A stretch of DNA of 64,000 nt from Actinoallomurus soli. GTDB lineage: Bacteria; Actinomycetota; Actinomycetes; Streptosporangiales; Streptosporangiaceae. Made by a program: the position numbers and the translations under genes. Location: the NCBI RefSeq assembly GCF_024055715.1, contig NZ_JAMXMV010000026.1, positions 32,495 through 96,494 of the forward strand. Direction: 5' to 3'. The notes beneath the pieces were generated by a model, which was not told the origin of the DNA, did not search any database, and saw only the letters and a list, made by a program, of their open reading frames with translations. Shown here piece by piece: positions 55,901-64,000 of the stretch (its first letter is position 1; the number at the start of each line of letters is the position of its first letter).

Positions 55901-58889
55901 TCCAGGCCGCCGCGTGCAGGGCCAGATCGATGAGGGCCGCCCCGGGCATCAGGGGCGTGTCGGCAACGACGTGGTCGCTCAGCCAGGGATGAGCGGGCAC
56001 CGAGATCCTGCCGCTGAGCACCACGGCGGTGTCCCCGCCGTCTGCGAGCTCGATGGCCGCCCCGAGGAGCGGGTGGCCGGCGGCCGAAAGCCCGAGGGCC
56101 GGCGCATCCGCGCGCGCTCCGGCCTGCTCGATCCAGTACCGCTGGTGCTCGAACGCGTAGTTGGGCAAATCCGTGAGGCGCCCGTCCAGCACCCGCGGCC
56201 AGTCGGCCGTGACGCCCTCGACATGTATCCCGGCCAGCGTCGTGGCCAGGCCGGCCGCCTCGCCCTGCCCCGCCCGCGGGACGGCGACCGGTATCACGGT
56301 CGCCTCTCTCCCGCCGGCCGCTGCAGACGTCTCCAGCACGTGCGGGGCGAGGGCCGCCTCGGGGCCGACCTCGAGGTAGGTGGTGACGCCGAGGCCGCTC
56401 AGGGTCCGGATGCCATCGGCGAACCTGACGGTGCCGCGGACGTGGCTGATCCAGTGATCGGCCGTGCCGAGCCGGTCCGCCGTGGCAGGCTCGCCCGTCA
56501 GGTTGGAGATCACCGGCACGCTCGGCACGCCGAACGAGAGGCTCGCGAGGGCGGCGCCGAAGTCCTCCAGCATGCCGTTCATGTGGGCGGAGTGGAACGC
56601 GTGACTGACCGGCAGGCGCCTGACCCGCCGCCCGCGGGAGCGCCATTCGCGGCCGAGCCGCTCGACGAGTCCTGCGTCGCCGGCGATGACCACGGCGGTC
56701 GGGCCGTTGACCGCCGCCACGCTCACCGCGTCCGCCAGGCCGGAGATGTCCGGCAGGATCTCGCTCTCGGTCGCCTCGATCGCCATCATGGCACCGCCCT
56801 CGGGCAGGGACTGCATCAGCGTGCCACGGGCGGCGACGAGGGCGCACGCGTCCGGAACGGAGAGCACCCCGGCGACATGCGCGGCCACCACCTCGCCGAT
56901 GGAATGGCCGATCAGGTAGGCCGGCCGTACTCCCCACGATTCCAGCAGCCGGTACAGGGCGACTTCGTAAGCGAAGAGCGCGGCCTGCGTGTAGGCGGTC
57001 TGGCCGAGCAGCGCGCCCTCAGGGGTATCGGCGGCGGCGAACATCACCTCGCGCAGCGGGTACCGGAGATGCCGGTCAAGGTGACCGGAGATGGTGTCCA
57101 GCGTTTCGGCGAACCGCGGTTCCCGGGAGTAGAGCTCTCGGCCCATGCCGGCCCGCTGGCTGCCCTGCCCGGTGAACAGGATGGCCATGGGACGGTCGGC
57201 GAGAACCGAGCCGTGATGCACGTCGGCCGCCTGGCGCCCCTCGGCCAGCGCGGTCAGGCCCGCCAGCAGGCTCTCGCGGCCGTCGGCGACGACGGCGGCC
57301 CGGTGCTCGAGCGGCGTGCGCGTCGCGGCGAGGGTGTGGGCAACGTCTGGAAGGCCATGTTCGGGACGAGCGGCCAGGTGGTCGTGCAGCCGCCGGGCCT
57401 GGGCGGGGAGCGCCGTCGCGGTTCCCGCCGAGAGCAGGTACGGCAGGGGCCCTCCGCCGTCCGCGCCGGACGACTCCGGGACGGACCCGCTCGTCTCGCC
57501 CGGAACCTCGCCCGGTTCCTCGATGATGACGTGCGCGTTGGTGCCGCTGATACCGAACGAGGAGATCGCGGCGCGGCGCGGGTGCTCGCCCGGGGGCCAC
57601 GGGCGCGGCTCGGTCAGGATCGCCAGCCGGCCGTCCGTCCAGTCAACGTGCGGGGTGGGCTGCTCGGCATGGAGCGTTCGCGGCAGCCTGCCATTCCGCA
57701 TCGCCATGGCCATCTTGATCAGGCCTGCCGTCCCGGCGGCCGCCTGGGTGTGGCCGATGTTGGACTTGACCGACCCGAGCCACACGGGGCGGTCGGCGGT
57801 CCGCTGCCGGCCATAGACCGCCTGCAGTGCCTGAGCTTCGATGGGGTCGCCGAGGACGGTGCCGGTCCCGTGTGCCTCGACCGCGTCAACGTCGTCCGGG
57901 GCGAGCCGGGCGTCGGCGAGCGCCTGGCGGATCACGCGCTCCTGGGCCTGGCGACTCGGGGCCGTCAGCCCGTTGGAGGCCCCGTCCTGGTTGATGGCGG
58001 TGCCCCGGATCACGGCGAGCACGGGGCGGCCGGCGCGCCGTGCGTCCGACAGACGCTGCAGGAGCAGCAGGCCTCCGCCTTCGGCGAAGTTCGTGCCGTC
58101 GGCGGCTGCGCTGAAGGACTTGCAGCGGCTGTCCGCGGACAGCCCCCGCTGCCGGGAGAACTCGATGAACACGCCGGGGGACGCGAGGACCGTGGCCCCG
58201 CCCGCCACCGCCATCGAGCACTCGCCGGCCCGCAGGGCGCGAACCGCCAGGTGGACGGCCACGAGGGAGGACGAGCACGCGGTGTCCACCGTGACCGCGG
58301 GTCCCTCGAGCCCGTAGGTGTAGGCGATCCGGCCCGACGCGACGCTGGGGGTATTGCCGGTCAGGAGATATCCCTCGTAGTTCCGGGAGGTGCCCAGCGG
58401 CGGCGAGTACTCCTGCGCGATCACTCCCGCGAACACTCCCGCATCGCTGCCCCGTACCGTGCCCAGGGGCAGGCCGGCCCGTTCGAACAGCTCCCAGGCG
58501 AGCTCGAGGAGCAGCCGCTGCTGGGGGTCCGCGGCGCTCGCCTCGCGCGGATTCATGCCGAAGAGCGCGGCGTCGAACCCGGGCGCGTCGGCGAGGAAGC
58601 CACCTTCGCGTACGTACGTCGTGCCGCTGTGACCTGGGTCGGGATCGTATATCGCTTCAATGTCCCAGCCCCGGTCGCCGGGGAAGGGGCCGATCGCGTC
58701 ACGGCCCTCGTCGACCAGTCGCCACAGATCGTCCGGGGACGCCACGTTCCCCGGATAACGGCAGGCCATTGCCACGATCGCGATCGGCTCGTGCTTGTCC
58801 GCGTCGGCGGCGCGCAGTTGCTCCCTGGCCTTGTGCAGGTCGGCGGTGACCCGCTTGAGGTACTCCCGGAGCCGGTCTTCATTCGCCAT
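46992..58889 (-). CDS. modular type I PKS B: KS-AT-DH-ER-KR-ACP and KS-AT-DH-KR-ACP
   Basis: This 3965-residue synthase begins with a class-1 docking coiled coil (MANEDRLREYLKRVTADLHK, residues 1-32), so it receives its chain from another protein. The first module (33-2110) contains all reductive domains; the second (2111-3965) has DH and KR. AT motifs predict malonyl, then methylmalonyl. The C-terminus ends in a docking tail with [19 protein letters not shown] at 58901-58905 supports the ATG at 58889. It lies 53 bp downstream of PKS C and was probably transcribed with it. The module numbers 4 and 5 used here assume that B follows A, which the window does not prove. Confidence 0.95.
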   Translation of the reverse strand: MANEDRLREYLKRVTADLHKAREQLRAADADKHEPIAIVAMACRYPGNVASPDDLWRLVDEGRDAIGPFPGDRGWDIEAIYDPDPGHSGTTYVREGGFLADAPGFDAALFGMNPREASAADPQQRLLLELAWELFERAGLPLGTVRGSDAGVFAGVIAQEYSPPLGTSRNYEGYLLTGNTPSVASGRIAYTYGLEGPAVTVDTACSSSLVAVHLAVRALRAGECSMAVAGGATVLASPGVFIEFSRQRGLSADSRCKSFSAAADGTNFAEGGGLLLLQRLSDARRAGRPVLAVIRGTAINQDGASNGLTAPSRQAQERVIRQALADARLAPDDVDAVEAHGTGTVLGDPIEAQALQAVYGRQRTADRPVWLGSVKSNIGHTQAAAGTAGLIKMAMAMRNGRLPRTLHAEQPTPHVDWTDGRLAILTEPRPWPPGEHPRRAAISSFGISGTNAHVIIEEPGEVPGETSGSVPESSGADGGGPLPYLLSAGTATALPAQARRLHDHLAARPEHGLPDVAHTLAATRTPLEHRAAVVADGRESLLAGLTALAEGRQAADVHHGSVLADRPMAILFTGQGSQRAGMGRELYSREPRFAETLDTISGHLDRHLRYPLREVMFAAADTPEGALLGQTAYTQAALFAYEVALYRLLESWGVRPAYLIGHSIGEVVAAHVAGVLSVPDACALVAARGTLMQSLPEGGAMMAIEATESEILPDISGLADAVSVAAVNGPTAVVIAGDAGLVERLGREWRSRGRRVRRLPVSHAFHSAHMNGMLEDFGAALASLSFGVPSVPVISNLTGEPATADRLGTADHWISHVRGTVRFADGIRTLSGLGVTTYLEVGPEAALAPHVLETSAAAGGREATVIPVAVPRAGQGEAAGLATTLAGIHVEGVTADWPRVLDGRLTDLPNYAFEHQRYWIEQAGARADAPALGLSAAGHPLLGAAIELADGGDTAVVLSGRISVPAHPWLSDHVVADTPLMPGAALIDLALHAAAWTRLGQVEELVISKPMVPRDGSGTRIQVTVGSADESGRRSIRISSGPDEGDETAWTCHATGTLRPDAEAPAAPPSPAWPPPGAVELDTADLYERHADDGNHYGDAFRLVRSVWRKDDDLYAELSLPEDADPDGFGIHPTLLDAALHPMIYYAAPGTPGPARTVFSWSDVRLWTAGATRVRAHLRMLGEGTAALSLTDPAGLPVADIGRLDLRPAPGLPEAAALGELYGVRWSPVAGSASSPSGRWAVVGADVGRLRDTLEQAGVATVAYSDLTALDAEGGPVWDAVLMSAGRGDPRDPAHRAARQATGATVDIVQEWLARGSPAPARLVLLTSGAVVAAPGDAADAALDQAPAWGLIRSVQAEHPGQVTLVDIDSRPSSAAALPAAIGTGEPQLAIRDGAVFAPRLVRLADQAALAPPVQAPGWRLDVAEAGTLERLELVPASTADDFLPPGHVRIAVRAAGLNFRDVMIALGVYPGKAVLGSEGAGVVLETASDVTDVAPGDRVMGLMSGAFAQVAIADRRHVTRIPPGWSFAQAATCPIAYLTAYYALTDLGALQPGEPVLVHAAAGGVGIAATRLAQHLGAEVFGTASPGKWDSLRAMGLDDAHIASSRTLDFADEFAGQGIRIVLNSLAGEFVDASLGLLSPGGRFLELGKTDIRDHTAVGARHPGIVYQAFDLIEAGPERIGQMLDDLYRLFEAGVLAPLPLRAWDVRRAPEAFRFMSMARHVGKIVLSVPHALDPSGTVLVTGGSGGLGQLVARRLATVHGARHILLASRRGHAAEGIDALTAELASLGAEVSTVACDVADRDQVAALLAAVPAERPLTAVIHAAGVTDDALIGDLNAEGLDLVMGPKADAAWHLHELTAGLDLAAFVLFSSIAGIAGNAGQGGYAAASTLLDCLASFRRAAGLPGTSVAWGPWTSSTGMTSWLGEQGLARITRGGLVPLREADGLALFDAALSPDQAVVVAAHFNVAGLRAAAAAGEPPALLAELIGVPATPGTTRGAPGQGGLASRLRRVPESERESYLLDVVREHVSIVLGHQESATIDPERPFSALGFDSLTAVELRNRLNKATGLRLPATLLFDHPSARALTTLLLGRLLGAQADQPDTPAAPRPAGGDPIAVVAMSCRFPGQVRSPEDLWRLVSDGVDATGDFPDNRGWDAAALYDPDPDKAGKTYVTRGGFLYDADQFDAEFFELSPREAVATDPQQRLLLETAWEAFERGGIDPATLAGSRTGVFAGVIAQDYAGAFRGVPSSFEGYLSTGNTTSVASGRVAYAFGLEGPAVTVDTACSSSLVALHLACQALRAGECDLALAGGATVIATPATFIEFSRQRGLAADGRVKAFAAAADGTAWGEGAGVLLLERLSDAHRNDHQVLAVVEGSAVNQDGSSNGLTAPNGPAQERVIRQALGNAGLAASDVDAVEAHGTGTALGDPIEAQALLATYGRQRPAGRPLWLGSVKSNMGHTLAAAGVAGVIKMVMAMRHGELPRTLHVDEPSPHVDWNAGEVSVLTEARPWPREGRPRRAAVSSFGISGTNAHVILAEEPARADAGRPARLPAPADDDGVSAADDGPAAPVPWPVSAKSEAALRAQAEKLGGFLAARPGLRPRDVGLSLATTRTSLDHRAVIVGTTPDDFTEGLGRLARGEPSPHVVTGTTVGSSGVAFIFPGQGAQWPGMAVQLLEDAPAFRRRLHACADAIRPHTGWDLVEVLRGGPHAPDLDRVDVVQVALFAVMVSLAELWRSYGIRPAAVAGHSQGEIAAACVAGALSLDDAARVVTLRSRAVADAAGDGAMASVEEPAAAVSDRVKRWAGALTVAAVNGPRSTVVSGSTAAIDELVAECKLTGIRARRIPVTYASHSPQMEALRERLCQDLAGIRPRRSDMPFYSAVTGGVMETTGLDGEYWYTNLRAPVQFEQATLALLGSGHRILLECSPHPMLLAGMRETIEAAGFADGRGSAVALGSLRRGEGDRHRFLLSLAEAHVSGAAIDWPAVFHGGDDVPARVELPTYAFQRRRFWLEAPSSAGTGDPASGLGLAAADHGLLGAVVDSVDDEDLVLTGSLSARTHPWLRDHRVAGATWLPGTAFVEMAIRAGREAGCNRLDNLTIERPLTIPDDGRVHVRVTVSPPDETQRRALAVHSRQLDDLESRWTRHATGVAVAGAAMTGAPGQAQAVWPPPTATAVDLSDAYDRLGDAALEYGPAFQRLAGAWTGDGAVYAEAQMPEEEAYQADRFAVHPALLDAVLQALALAAPDDAGASGMVPLPFSWSGITWHHGPRSSLRAVAETRGTDAFALSVTDGSGLPVIQVEELLIRPTPVSRLRQTQDQARHSLFAVDWAVLDDLSPAPARPTWAIVGSGPLADALGSPDAAGAGVSRHADLPTLIAAVADGAPVPSAVLVPCEHAMEAGPGEARTATTRMLAMVTAWQATAWPDDPKLVVVTRRAVATRTGENVLDLPGAALWGLLRTAQSESPDRFALLDLDEGITSPAMIARALATGEPQLAIRGETVRVPRLARVTVPPDGGDRPAPGHAWDPDGTVLISGGSGALGVMLARHLATTRGTRNLLLASRRGPAVDEARQLAADLAAYGTRVTVTACDMADPDAVAALLATIPAEHPLTAVIHVAGVIDDGVLGSLTPDRIDAVMRPKADAAWNLDRLTRGHDVAAFILYSSFAGLVGTPGQGNYAAANTFLDALAARRRADGLPGVSLAWGLWEGTSGMTVQADRGRIAQAGIVPLPADLGLALFDLALELDEPLAVPVTLSRPALRSRRKAGMLPAILGDLVRDATRRHEGAGVPGPLFGRLAGLTGSERERAITSAVRAVAAAVLGHANASDVATDRTFTELGFDSLTTLELRNRLARETGLTLPATLAFDYPTLSQVSAYLQDRMEPADAASEPPAVDVERLEAALAAADASTRERLAAQLRAVLGRWSDDRVPEAGPVTGIEDASPETIFDFIDNEMGRRTAGPAE
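46995..52559 (-). other. PKS module 5 (PKS B second): KS-AT(methylmalonyl)-DH-KR-ACP
   Basis: KS Cys2287; AT Ser2751 in GHSQGE with YASH 2851-2854 (methylmalonyl). DH His3068 in HRVAGATWLP and Asp3236 with Gln3240 (DAVLQ). KR IDD 3622-3624, Tyr3679. ACP Ser3843, then the docking tail. Predicted outcome is a methyl-branched double bond. Confidence 0.9.
52560..58889 (-). other. PKS module 4 (PKS B first): KS-AT(malonyl)-DH-ER-KR-ACP
   Basis: KS Cys205, His340, His380; AT Ser663 with HAFH 763-766. DH has His973 and Asp1137, but HxxxGxxxxP reads HVVADTPLMP (Gly to Asp977) and the YGP motif reads YGD. ER spans about 1415-1730 with Tyr1470 in LGVYPG and AAAGGVGIAA for NADPH. KR TDD 1829-1831, Tyr1886. 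ACP Ser2055. Full reduction is predicted only if the unusual DH works. Confidence 0.88.
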
Positions 58890-58942
58890 GGATTGGGTGC
58901 CTCCTGTACGTCCCCGGCAGGTGCCCGAGCCTGGCCTGGTCG

Positions 58943-61900
58943 CTAAAGCTCGTTGTCGATGAAGTCGAAGATCTCGTCGTCGGTCGCCGAGACGAGGGTG
59001 GCGGCCAGGGAATCTGCGGTCCCGTTGTCGTCCTCGCGCAACCCGCGCAGTCGCCGCAGCATGCGCTCGACGCGGGCCTCGAGCTCGGCGTAGCCGTTGT
59101 GGTCGCTCGGCAGCGTGCCGATCACCGCCTCGACCTGATCCAGTTCGCGGTGGACCTCGGCTGCCGCCCCGGCATCGGCTTCGCCCCGCAAGAGTTCGTT
59201 CAGGTGAGCGGCGAGCCGCCGGGGTGTGGGGTGGTCGAAGACCAGCGTTGTCGGCAGCGACAGTCCCATGGCGGCCGCGACCCGGTTACGCAACTCCACC
59301 GCGGTCAACGAGTCGAATCCCAGCTCCGTGAACGCGCCGTCGGGCTTGAGGGCGTCGGGTGAGGCGTGGCCGAGGACGGCGGCCACCTGAGTCTGGAGGA
59401 GGCCGAGTAGCAGCTCGGCCTGGGTTCCGGCCGGCGCGTCGGCCAGTCGTTCCCGCCAGGACCCGGCGGCCGCGCCCGGCGTCGCAGACGGGACGTGAGC
59501 GCTGTGCCGGCCGGTCGGCTCGCGGAGCATCACCGGGAGCGCGGCGCCTCCGGCCGAGCGCAGCGCGGGGCGATCGATACGGAGCGCGGCGACCGTCGGC
59601 CAGGGCGCCTCCAGCGCGCGGTCGAAGAGCTCGAGCCCCTCCTCCAGCGATAGCGGGTCCAGGCCCGCCCGCCGCATACGGGCCAGGTCGGCAGGGGTCA
59701 GCCGGCTGGTCATGGCGCTGGCCTCCGACCACAGACCCCACGCGATGGAGGTCGCGGCGAGTCCGAGTGCCCGCCTGTGCTGTGCCAGGGCGTCGAGGAA
59801 GGCGTTGCCCGCCGCGTAGTTCGCCTGCCCGGCGCTTCCCAGAGTGCCCGCCAGGGAGGAGAACATGACGAAGGCGGCCAGGTCGTGGTCGCGGGTCAGC
59901 TCGTGGAGGTTCCAGGCCGCGTCGACCTTGGGCCGCATGACCCGGTCCAGCCGCTCGGGTGTGAGCGCGTCCAGCAGGCAGTCGTCGATCACCCCGGCCG
60001 CGTGCACGATCATGGTGATCGGATGGGCGTCCGCGACCCGGCCCAGCACGGCCGCCAGGGCCTCGCGGTCGGCTGCGTCGCAGGCCTCGGCCGTGACCGA
60101 GGCGCCCGTGCTCGCCAGCTCCGCCGCCAGGCCGTCCGGGTCACCCGACCGGCTGAGCAGCAGCAGGTGGCGGACTCCGTGCCGGTCGACCAGGTGGCGG
60201 GCTATGGCGCGGCCCAGTGTCCCGGTCCCGCCCGTGATCACGACGGTGCCTTCCGGGTCGATGGACCGGGGTAGGGACAGCACCACCTTCCCGATGTGGC
60301 GGGCTTGGCTCATGTACCGGAACGCCTCGCGGGCCTGGCGGATGTCCCATCTCATCACCGGCAGCGGCCGGAGCGCGCCTGATGCGAACATCGGCAGCAT
60401 CGCGTCCATCATGCCGCGGACGTGCTCGGGGCCTCGATCGGTGACGTCGAAGGCCTGGTACGTCACGTCGGGGCGGATGGCCGCCACCTCATCCGGCTCG
60501 CGGATGTCCGTCTTGCCGAGTTCCACGAAGCGCCCGCCCGGGACGAGCAGGCGTAGTGAGGCATCGACGTACTCATGGGCGAGGGAGTTGAGGACCACGT
60601 CGACACCACGCCCTCCCGTCGCCTGGCGGAACGTGCGCTCGAAGCCGAGGTCCCGAGAAGACGCTATGCGCTCGCCGTCTTGCCCGAGGGAACGGAGCAC
60701 GTCCCACTTAGGCGGGCTCGCGGTGGTGTACACCTGCGCGTCCCAGGCGCGGGCCAACTGGAGCGCGGCCATGCCCACTCCGCCGGTGGCCGCGTGGAGC
60801 AACAGCGACTCGCCCGCCCGCAGGCCCGCTATCTCCTTCAGCCCGTAGTAGGCGGACAGGAAGGCCACGGGGATCGAAGCGGCCTCGGCGAACGACACTC
60901 CGGCGGGGATGTGCGCGATCAGCCGATGGTCGGCGGACGAGATCGGGCCGGCGCCGCCGGACATCAGGCCCATGACCCGGTCGCCCACCGCGAAGCGGTC
61001 GACCTCCGGGCCCACCTCGATCACGATGCCCGCCCCCTCGCCGGCGGGCGGCCTGGTGTCCCCTTCGACCAGGTTCAAGGCGAGCATCACCTCCCGGAAG
61101 TTGAGGCCTGCCGCGCGCATCGCGATGCGGACCTGACCGGGCGCGAGCGGTTCGGCGGCCGGGCCGGCGGCGAGCCGGAGCCCGTCCAGTGAGCCGTCTC
61201 CGGTGAGTTCCAGCCGCCAGTTCGTGCCGCTGTCCGGGGGGAGGAGGGTGGCGTCAGGGTCGCGCAAGCGGGGGACCAGCACCTGGCCGTTGCGGATGGC
61301 GAGTTCGGGTTCGCCCGTCGCGAGCGCTGCCGAGAGGGCCGCGATGGACGATGCCGCAGAATCCACGTCCACGAGCACGAAGCGTCCCGGATGCTCGGCC
61401 TGCGCCGATCTGACCAGTCCCCAGATCGGCGCCGTGGCGAGATCGGTCACTGGCATGGCCGCCTCGGTGGACACCGCGCCGGAGGTGACGAATACCATCC
61501 GGGTACCGGCGGCCTGCGGCAGGGCGAGCAGGCCGGTCATCGCCGCGAGGGCCTCCTGCGCGATGCCGTGTGCGCTGTCCGGCAGCGGTCCGGGGGCGCT
61601 CGGGGGGTAACAGATCAGGACCGTGTCGATCGCACGGTCGCCCGCCGCGGACCGGCCGAGCTCGGCCAGGCTGGGATGTACGGCGCAGCCGGGAAGCGCG
61701 GCGGCGATGCCCCAGGCGTCGGTCCCGACCACGGCTCCGGCCATCTCCCGGCCGCTGGGCGAGTCGACGGGCAGCCAGCCGACACTCAGGATCGACGGGG
61801 CCCCGCCTTCCCGCAGCGCGGCGAGCGACGCCGGGTCCAACGGCCGTACTGTCAGGCCTCCGACCGAGAGCACCGGGGCGCCGGACGCGTCGGTCAGGTG

Positions 61901-64000
61901 CAGCGCCACCGTATCGGCGCCGGTCACGGCGGCCCGAACACGCACGGCGGTACGGCCCGTGGCGTGCAGCCGTACGTCGTTCCACGTGAATGGTGCGAGC
62001 ATCTCCTCACTGCCCAGCGCGGCCGCCGCGGCGTGCAGTGCGGCGTCGAGGAGCGCCGGGTGCACTGCGCACTCCGCGGCGGTGTCATGCAGGTCGCCGG
62101 GCAGTTCTGCCGCCGCGAACACCTGCTCAGAGTTCCGCCAGGCGGCGCGCAGCCCGCGGAAGGCGGGACCGTAGTCGTAGCCGCGGCTCGCCAACGACTC
62201 GTAGATCCCGGTCACGTCCACCACGTCGGCTTCGGCGGGCGGCCATGGGCCTGGCCGGTCCGGCGGATCGTCGGGCCGGCCGCCGCCGGCGAGCGTCCCC
62301 GTCGCATGCAGGATCCACGCTTCGTCGCCGGACCGCGAATACACGCTGACCGTCCGGAGCCCGCTCTCGGGGACCGGGCCGAGCACGACCTGTACCTGGC
62401 GGGTCGTGTCCTCCGTGAGGACCAGGGGCGATCGCAACGTCAGCTCGCCCAGAGCCGGCGTGCCGGCCTTCACGCCGGCCGCGAGCGCGAGGTCGACGAA
62501 CGCGGCCCCGGGGAGCAGCACGGTGCCCATGACGGCGTGGTCGGCGAGCCAGGGCTGCAGGGACAGGGACAGACGGCCGCTGAGCACCAGGCCGCCGTCC
62601 CCGGCCAGCGGCACGACCGCGCCGAGCAGGGGATGCCCGGCGGCCTCCAGCCCGGCCGCCGCGGAATCGGCGGCCGCGACCGGGGCGCCGAGCCAGTACC
62701 GTTGCCGTTGGAACGGGTACGTGGGCAGTTCCGTCGGCCGGGTCCCCGGCTCGGCCACGATCGCCGGCCAGCCGACGCGCACGCCGTGATTGTGCGCCTG
62801 GCCGAGTGACAGGAGGAACGCGGGCCACCCTCCGTTGTCGCGCCGGAGCGTGGCGAGGACCGCGGCGTCTCCGCAGCCGGCGGCATCGGCCGTTTCCTGA
62901 AGCCCGATGGTCAGGACCGGGTGCGGGCTGGCCTCGATGAAGGCACGGTAGCCATCGGCGAGAAGAATCCGGGCCGTCTCGGCGAACCTGACCGGCTGCC
63001 GCAGGTTGCGGAACCAGTAGTCGGCATCGAGGGCCACCGTGTCGAGCCGGCATCCCTCCACCGTGGAGTAGAACGCCGTGGGCGCGGTGACCGGGGTGAC
63101 GTCGGCGAGGGCGTGGACCAGTTCTTCCCTGAACTGGTCCATGTGGCGTGAATGAGAGGCATAGTCCACTGGAATCTTCTTCGCCCGGATTCCCTCGGCC
63201 TCGCAGCGCGCGACCAGCTCGCTGACCGCGTCGGCATCTCCGGAGACCACCGTGCTGGCCGGCCCGTTGGCGGCGGCCACGTCCAGCCGTCGGCCGGCCT
63301 GGGCGATCAGTTCGCGGACCTCTGCGGACGGCAGCGGGACGGCGGCCATGGCGCCCCGGCCCGCGATCGTGGCGACGGCCTGGCTGCGCAGCGCGACGAT
63401 CTTGGCTGCCTGGTCCAGCGAGATGGCCCCGGCGACGCACGCCGCGGCGACCTCTCCCTGGGAGTGGCCGATCACGGCGTCGGGCCGCACCCCCGCCGAC
63501 TCCCATACGGCGTCCAGGCAGACCATCATGGCGAACAGCGCGGGCTGGACGACGTCCGCGCGCTCCAGCGGCGGGGTGCCGGGGATCCCGCGTATGACGT
63601 CGGTGAGTGACCAGTCGATGTAGGGCGCCAGCGCGTCCGCGCAGTCGTGCATACGGGCGCGAAAGACGTCGGAGCCGTCCATCAGGCCGGCCCCCATGCC
63701 GGTCCACTGCTGCCCCTGCCCGGGGAAGACGAATACCGTGCGCGGCGCCTCCGTCCCGGCGTGACTCCCTTCGGCGAGCATGGCGGCCGGCTCGCCCCGG
63801 GCAAGGCTGCCCAGGGCGCCGAGAAGACCGGAACGCTCGGTGGCCACCACCACGGCCCGGTGCTCGAATGTCGTCCGGCCGGCGAGCGTGCGGGCGACGT
63901 CGGCCGGCGCGAGGTCATCGCGGGCGGTCAGCCTGGCGCGTAGCCGGTGGGCTTGGTGGCGGAGGGCGGTTGGGGTCTTGGCGGAGAGGAGGTAGGGGAG
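58943..64000 (-). CDS. modular type I PKS C, C-terminal part: AT(methylmalonyl)-DH-ER-KR-ACP
   Basis: The gene continues beyond the right edge. The frame is open to 64000, where the text reads as a normal KS-AT linker ([16 protein letters not shown]). In genomic order on the - strand come an AT with GHSQGE and YASH (near 63460 and 63160; methylmalonyl), a DH with [10 protein letters not shown] (near 62540) and LLDAALH (near 62045), and an ER (about 61240-60270) with Val in LALNLVEG where S-type ERs have Tyr. Then follow a KR with IDD (near 59955), an ACP with GFDSL (near 59310) and a coiled-coil docking tail ending [12 protein letters not shown]. The module is fully reducing. No thioesterase follows. 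Its stop lies 53 bp before the PKS B start. Confidence 0.94.
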   Translation of the reverse strand, partial: LPYLLSAKTPTALRHQAHRLRARLTARDDLAPADVARTLAGRTTFEHRAVVVATERSGLLGALGSLARGEPAAMLAEGSHAGTEAPRTVFVFPGQGQQWTGMGAGLMDGSDVFRARMHDCADALAPYIDWSLTDVIRGIPGTPPLERADVVQPALFAMMVCLDAVWESAGVRPDAVIGHSQGEVAAACVAGAISLDQAAKIVALRSQAVATIAGRGAMAAVPLPSAEVRELIAQAGRRLDVAAANGPASTVVSGDADAVSELVARCEAEGIRAKKIPVDYASHSRHMDQFREELVHALADVTPVTAPTAFYSTVEGCRLDTVALDADYWFRNLRQPVRFAETARILLADGYRAFIEASPHPVLTIGLQETADAAGCGDAAVLATLRRDNGGWPAFLLSLGQAHNHGVRVGWPAIVAEPGTRPTELPTYPFQRQRYWLGAPVAAADSAAAGLEAAGHPLLGAVVPLAGDGGLVLSGRLSLSLQPWLADHAVMGTVLLPGAAFVDLALAAGVKAGTPALGELTLRSPLVLTEDTTRQVQVVLGPVPESGLRTVSVYSRSGDEAWILHATGTLAGGGRPDDPPDRPGPWPPAEADVVDVTGIYESLASRGYDYGPAFRGLRAAWRNSEQVFAAAELPGDLHDTAAECAVHPALLDAALHAAAAALGSEEMLAPFTWNDVRLHATGRTAVRVRAAVTGADTVALHLTDASGAPVLSVGGLTVRPLDPASLAALREGGAPSILSVGWLPVDSPSGREMAGAVVGTDAWGIAAALPGCAVHPSLAELGRSAAGDRAIDTVLICYPPSAPGPLPDSAHGIAQEALAAMTGLLALPQAAGTRMVFVTSGAVSTEAAMPVTDLATAPIWGLVRSAQAEHPGRFVLVDVDSAASSIAALSAALATGEPELAIRNGQVLVPRLRDPDATLLPPDSGTNWRLELTGDGSLDGLRLAAGPAAEPLAPGQVRIAMRAAGLNFREVMLALNLVEGDTRPPAGEGAGIVIEVGPEVDRFAVGDRVMGLMSGGAGPISSADHRLIAHIPAGVSFAEAASIPVAFLSAYYGLKEIAGLRAGESLLLHAATGGVGMAALQLARAWDAQVYTTASPPKWDVLRSLGQDGERIASSRDLGFERTFRQATGGRGVDVVLNSLAHEYVDASLRLLVPGGRFVELGKTDIREPDEVAAIRPDVTYQAFDVTDRGPEHVRGMMDAMLPMFASGALRPLPVMRWDIRQAREAFRYMSQARHIGKVVLSLPRSIDPEGTVVITGGTGTLGRAIARHLVDRHGVRHLLLLSRSGDPDGLAAELASTGASVTAEACDAADREALAAVLGRVADAHPITMIVHAAGVIDDCLLDALTPERLDRVMRPKVDAAWNLHELTRDHDLAAFVMFSSLAGTLGSAGQANYAAGNAFLDALAQHRRALGLAATSIAWGLWSEASAMTSRLTPADLARMRRAGLDPLSLEEGLELFDRALEAPWPTVAALRIDRPALRSAGGAALPVMLREPTGRHSAHVPSATPGAAAGSWRERLADAPAGTQAELLLGLLQTQVAAVLGHASPDALKPDGAFTELGFDSLTAVELRNRVAAAMGLSLPTTLVFDHPTPRRLAAHLNELLRGEADAGAAAEVHRELDQVEAVIGTLPSDHNGYAELEARVERMLRRLRGLREDDNGTADSLAATLVSATDDEIFDFIDNEL

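Noticed and set aside
63853..63855. GTG at 63853 as the start of PKS C
   Set aside because: The frame is open to the window edge and reads as a KS-AT linker upstream, so this is an internal codon.

Overview
The window is high-GC DNA from an actinomycete. The evidence is near-continuous GC-rich coding sequence, two SARP activators with TTA leucine codons, a DUF5753-type regulator and a large modular polyketide synthase (PKS). A Streptosporangiales-like host (Actinomadura or Nonomuraea type) would fit, but the sequence alone does not settle the genus.

Positions 1-8660 look like ordinary chromosome: the end of an alpha/beta-hydrolase, a GH63 glucosylglycerate-hydrolase-like enzyme with a ROK repressor, an XRE/MmyB-type regulator, a flavohemoprotein, a class I amidotransferase-like protein without its nucleophile, an enoyl-CoA hydratase, a TetR regulator and a small protein with an internal duplication. 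A biosynthetic cluster probably begins between the P450 (8889-10130) and the first SARP (10813), and it runs off the right edge.

The cluster is a tetronate (probably spirotetronate-type) polyketide cluster. Its signature is fkbH-like glyceryl-ACP synthase, stand-alone ACP and E2-type acyltransferase genes, translationally coupled on the + strand (19390-22279), facing a FabH-like synthase at the end of the PKS operon (22297-23331). These correspond to the AbyA2/A3/A4/A1 set of abyssomicin-type pathways. The A5-type alpha/beta-hydrolase is not visible. Three PKS genes lie on the - strand. PKS A (23410-42471) has a KSQ loading module and three KS-AT-DH-KR-ACP modules. PKS B (46992-58889) has one KS-AT-DH-ER-KR-ACP and one KS-AT-DH-KR-ACP module. 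PKS C (58943 to beyond 64000) shows AT-DH-ER-KR-ACP. The AT motifs predict malonyl in the loading module, M1, M3 and M4, and methylmalonyl in M2, M5 and the PKS C module. None of the three proteins ends in a thioesterase, as expected when glyceryl-ACP releases the chain.

Between PKS A and PKS B a + strand island carries a regulator fragment and two tandem PHBH-fold FAD proteins. This is the class that includes PyrE3-type decalin-forming [4+2] cyclases, so these are the most interesting enzymes here. Supporting genes include a type II thioesterase, an acyl-CoA carboxylase beta subunit, an MFS exporter with its MarR regulator, and the P450. The SARP-TEII unit, with its promoter, has been duplicated. 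The second TEII copy (about 19065-19262) has decayed to a remnant, which leaves two SARPs with related promoters.
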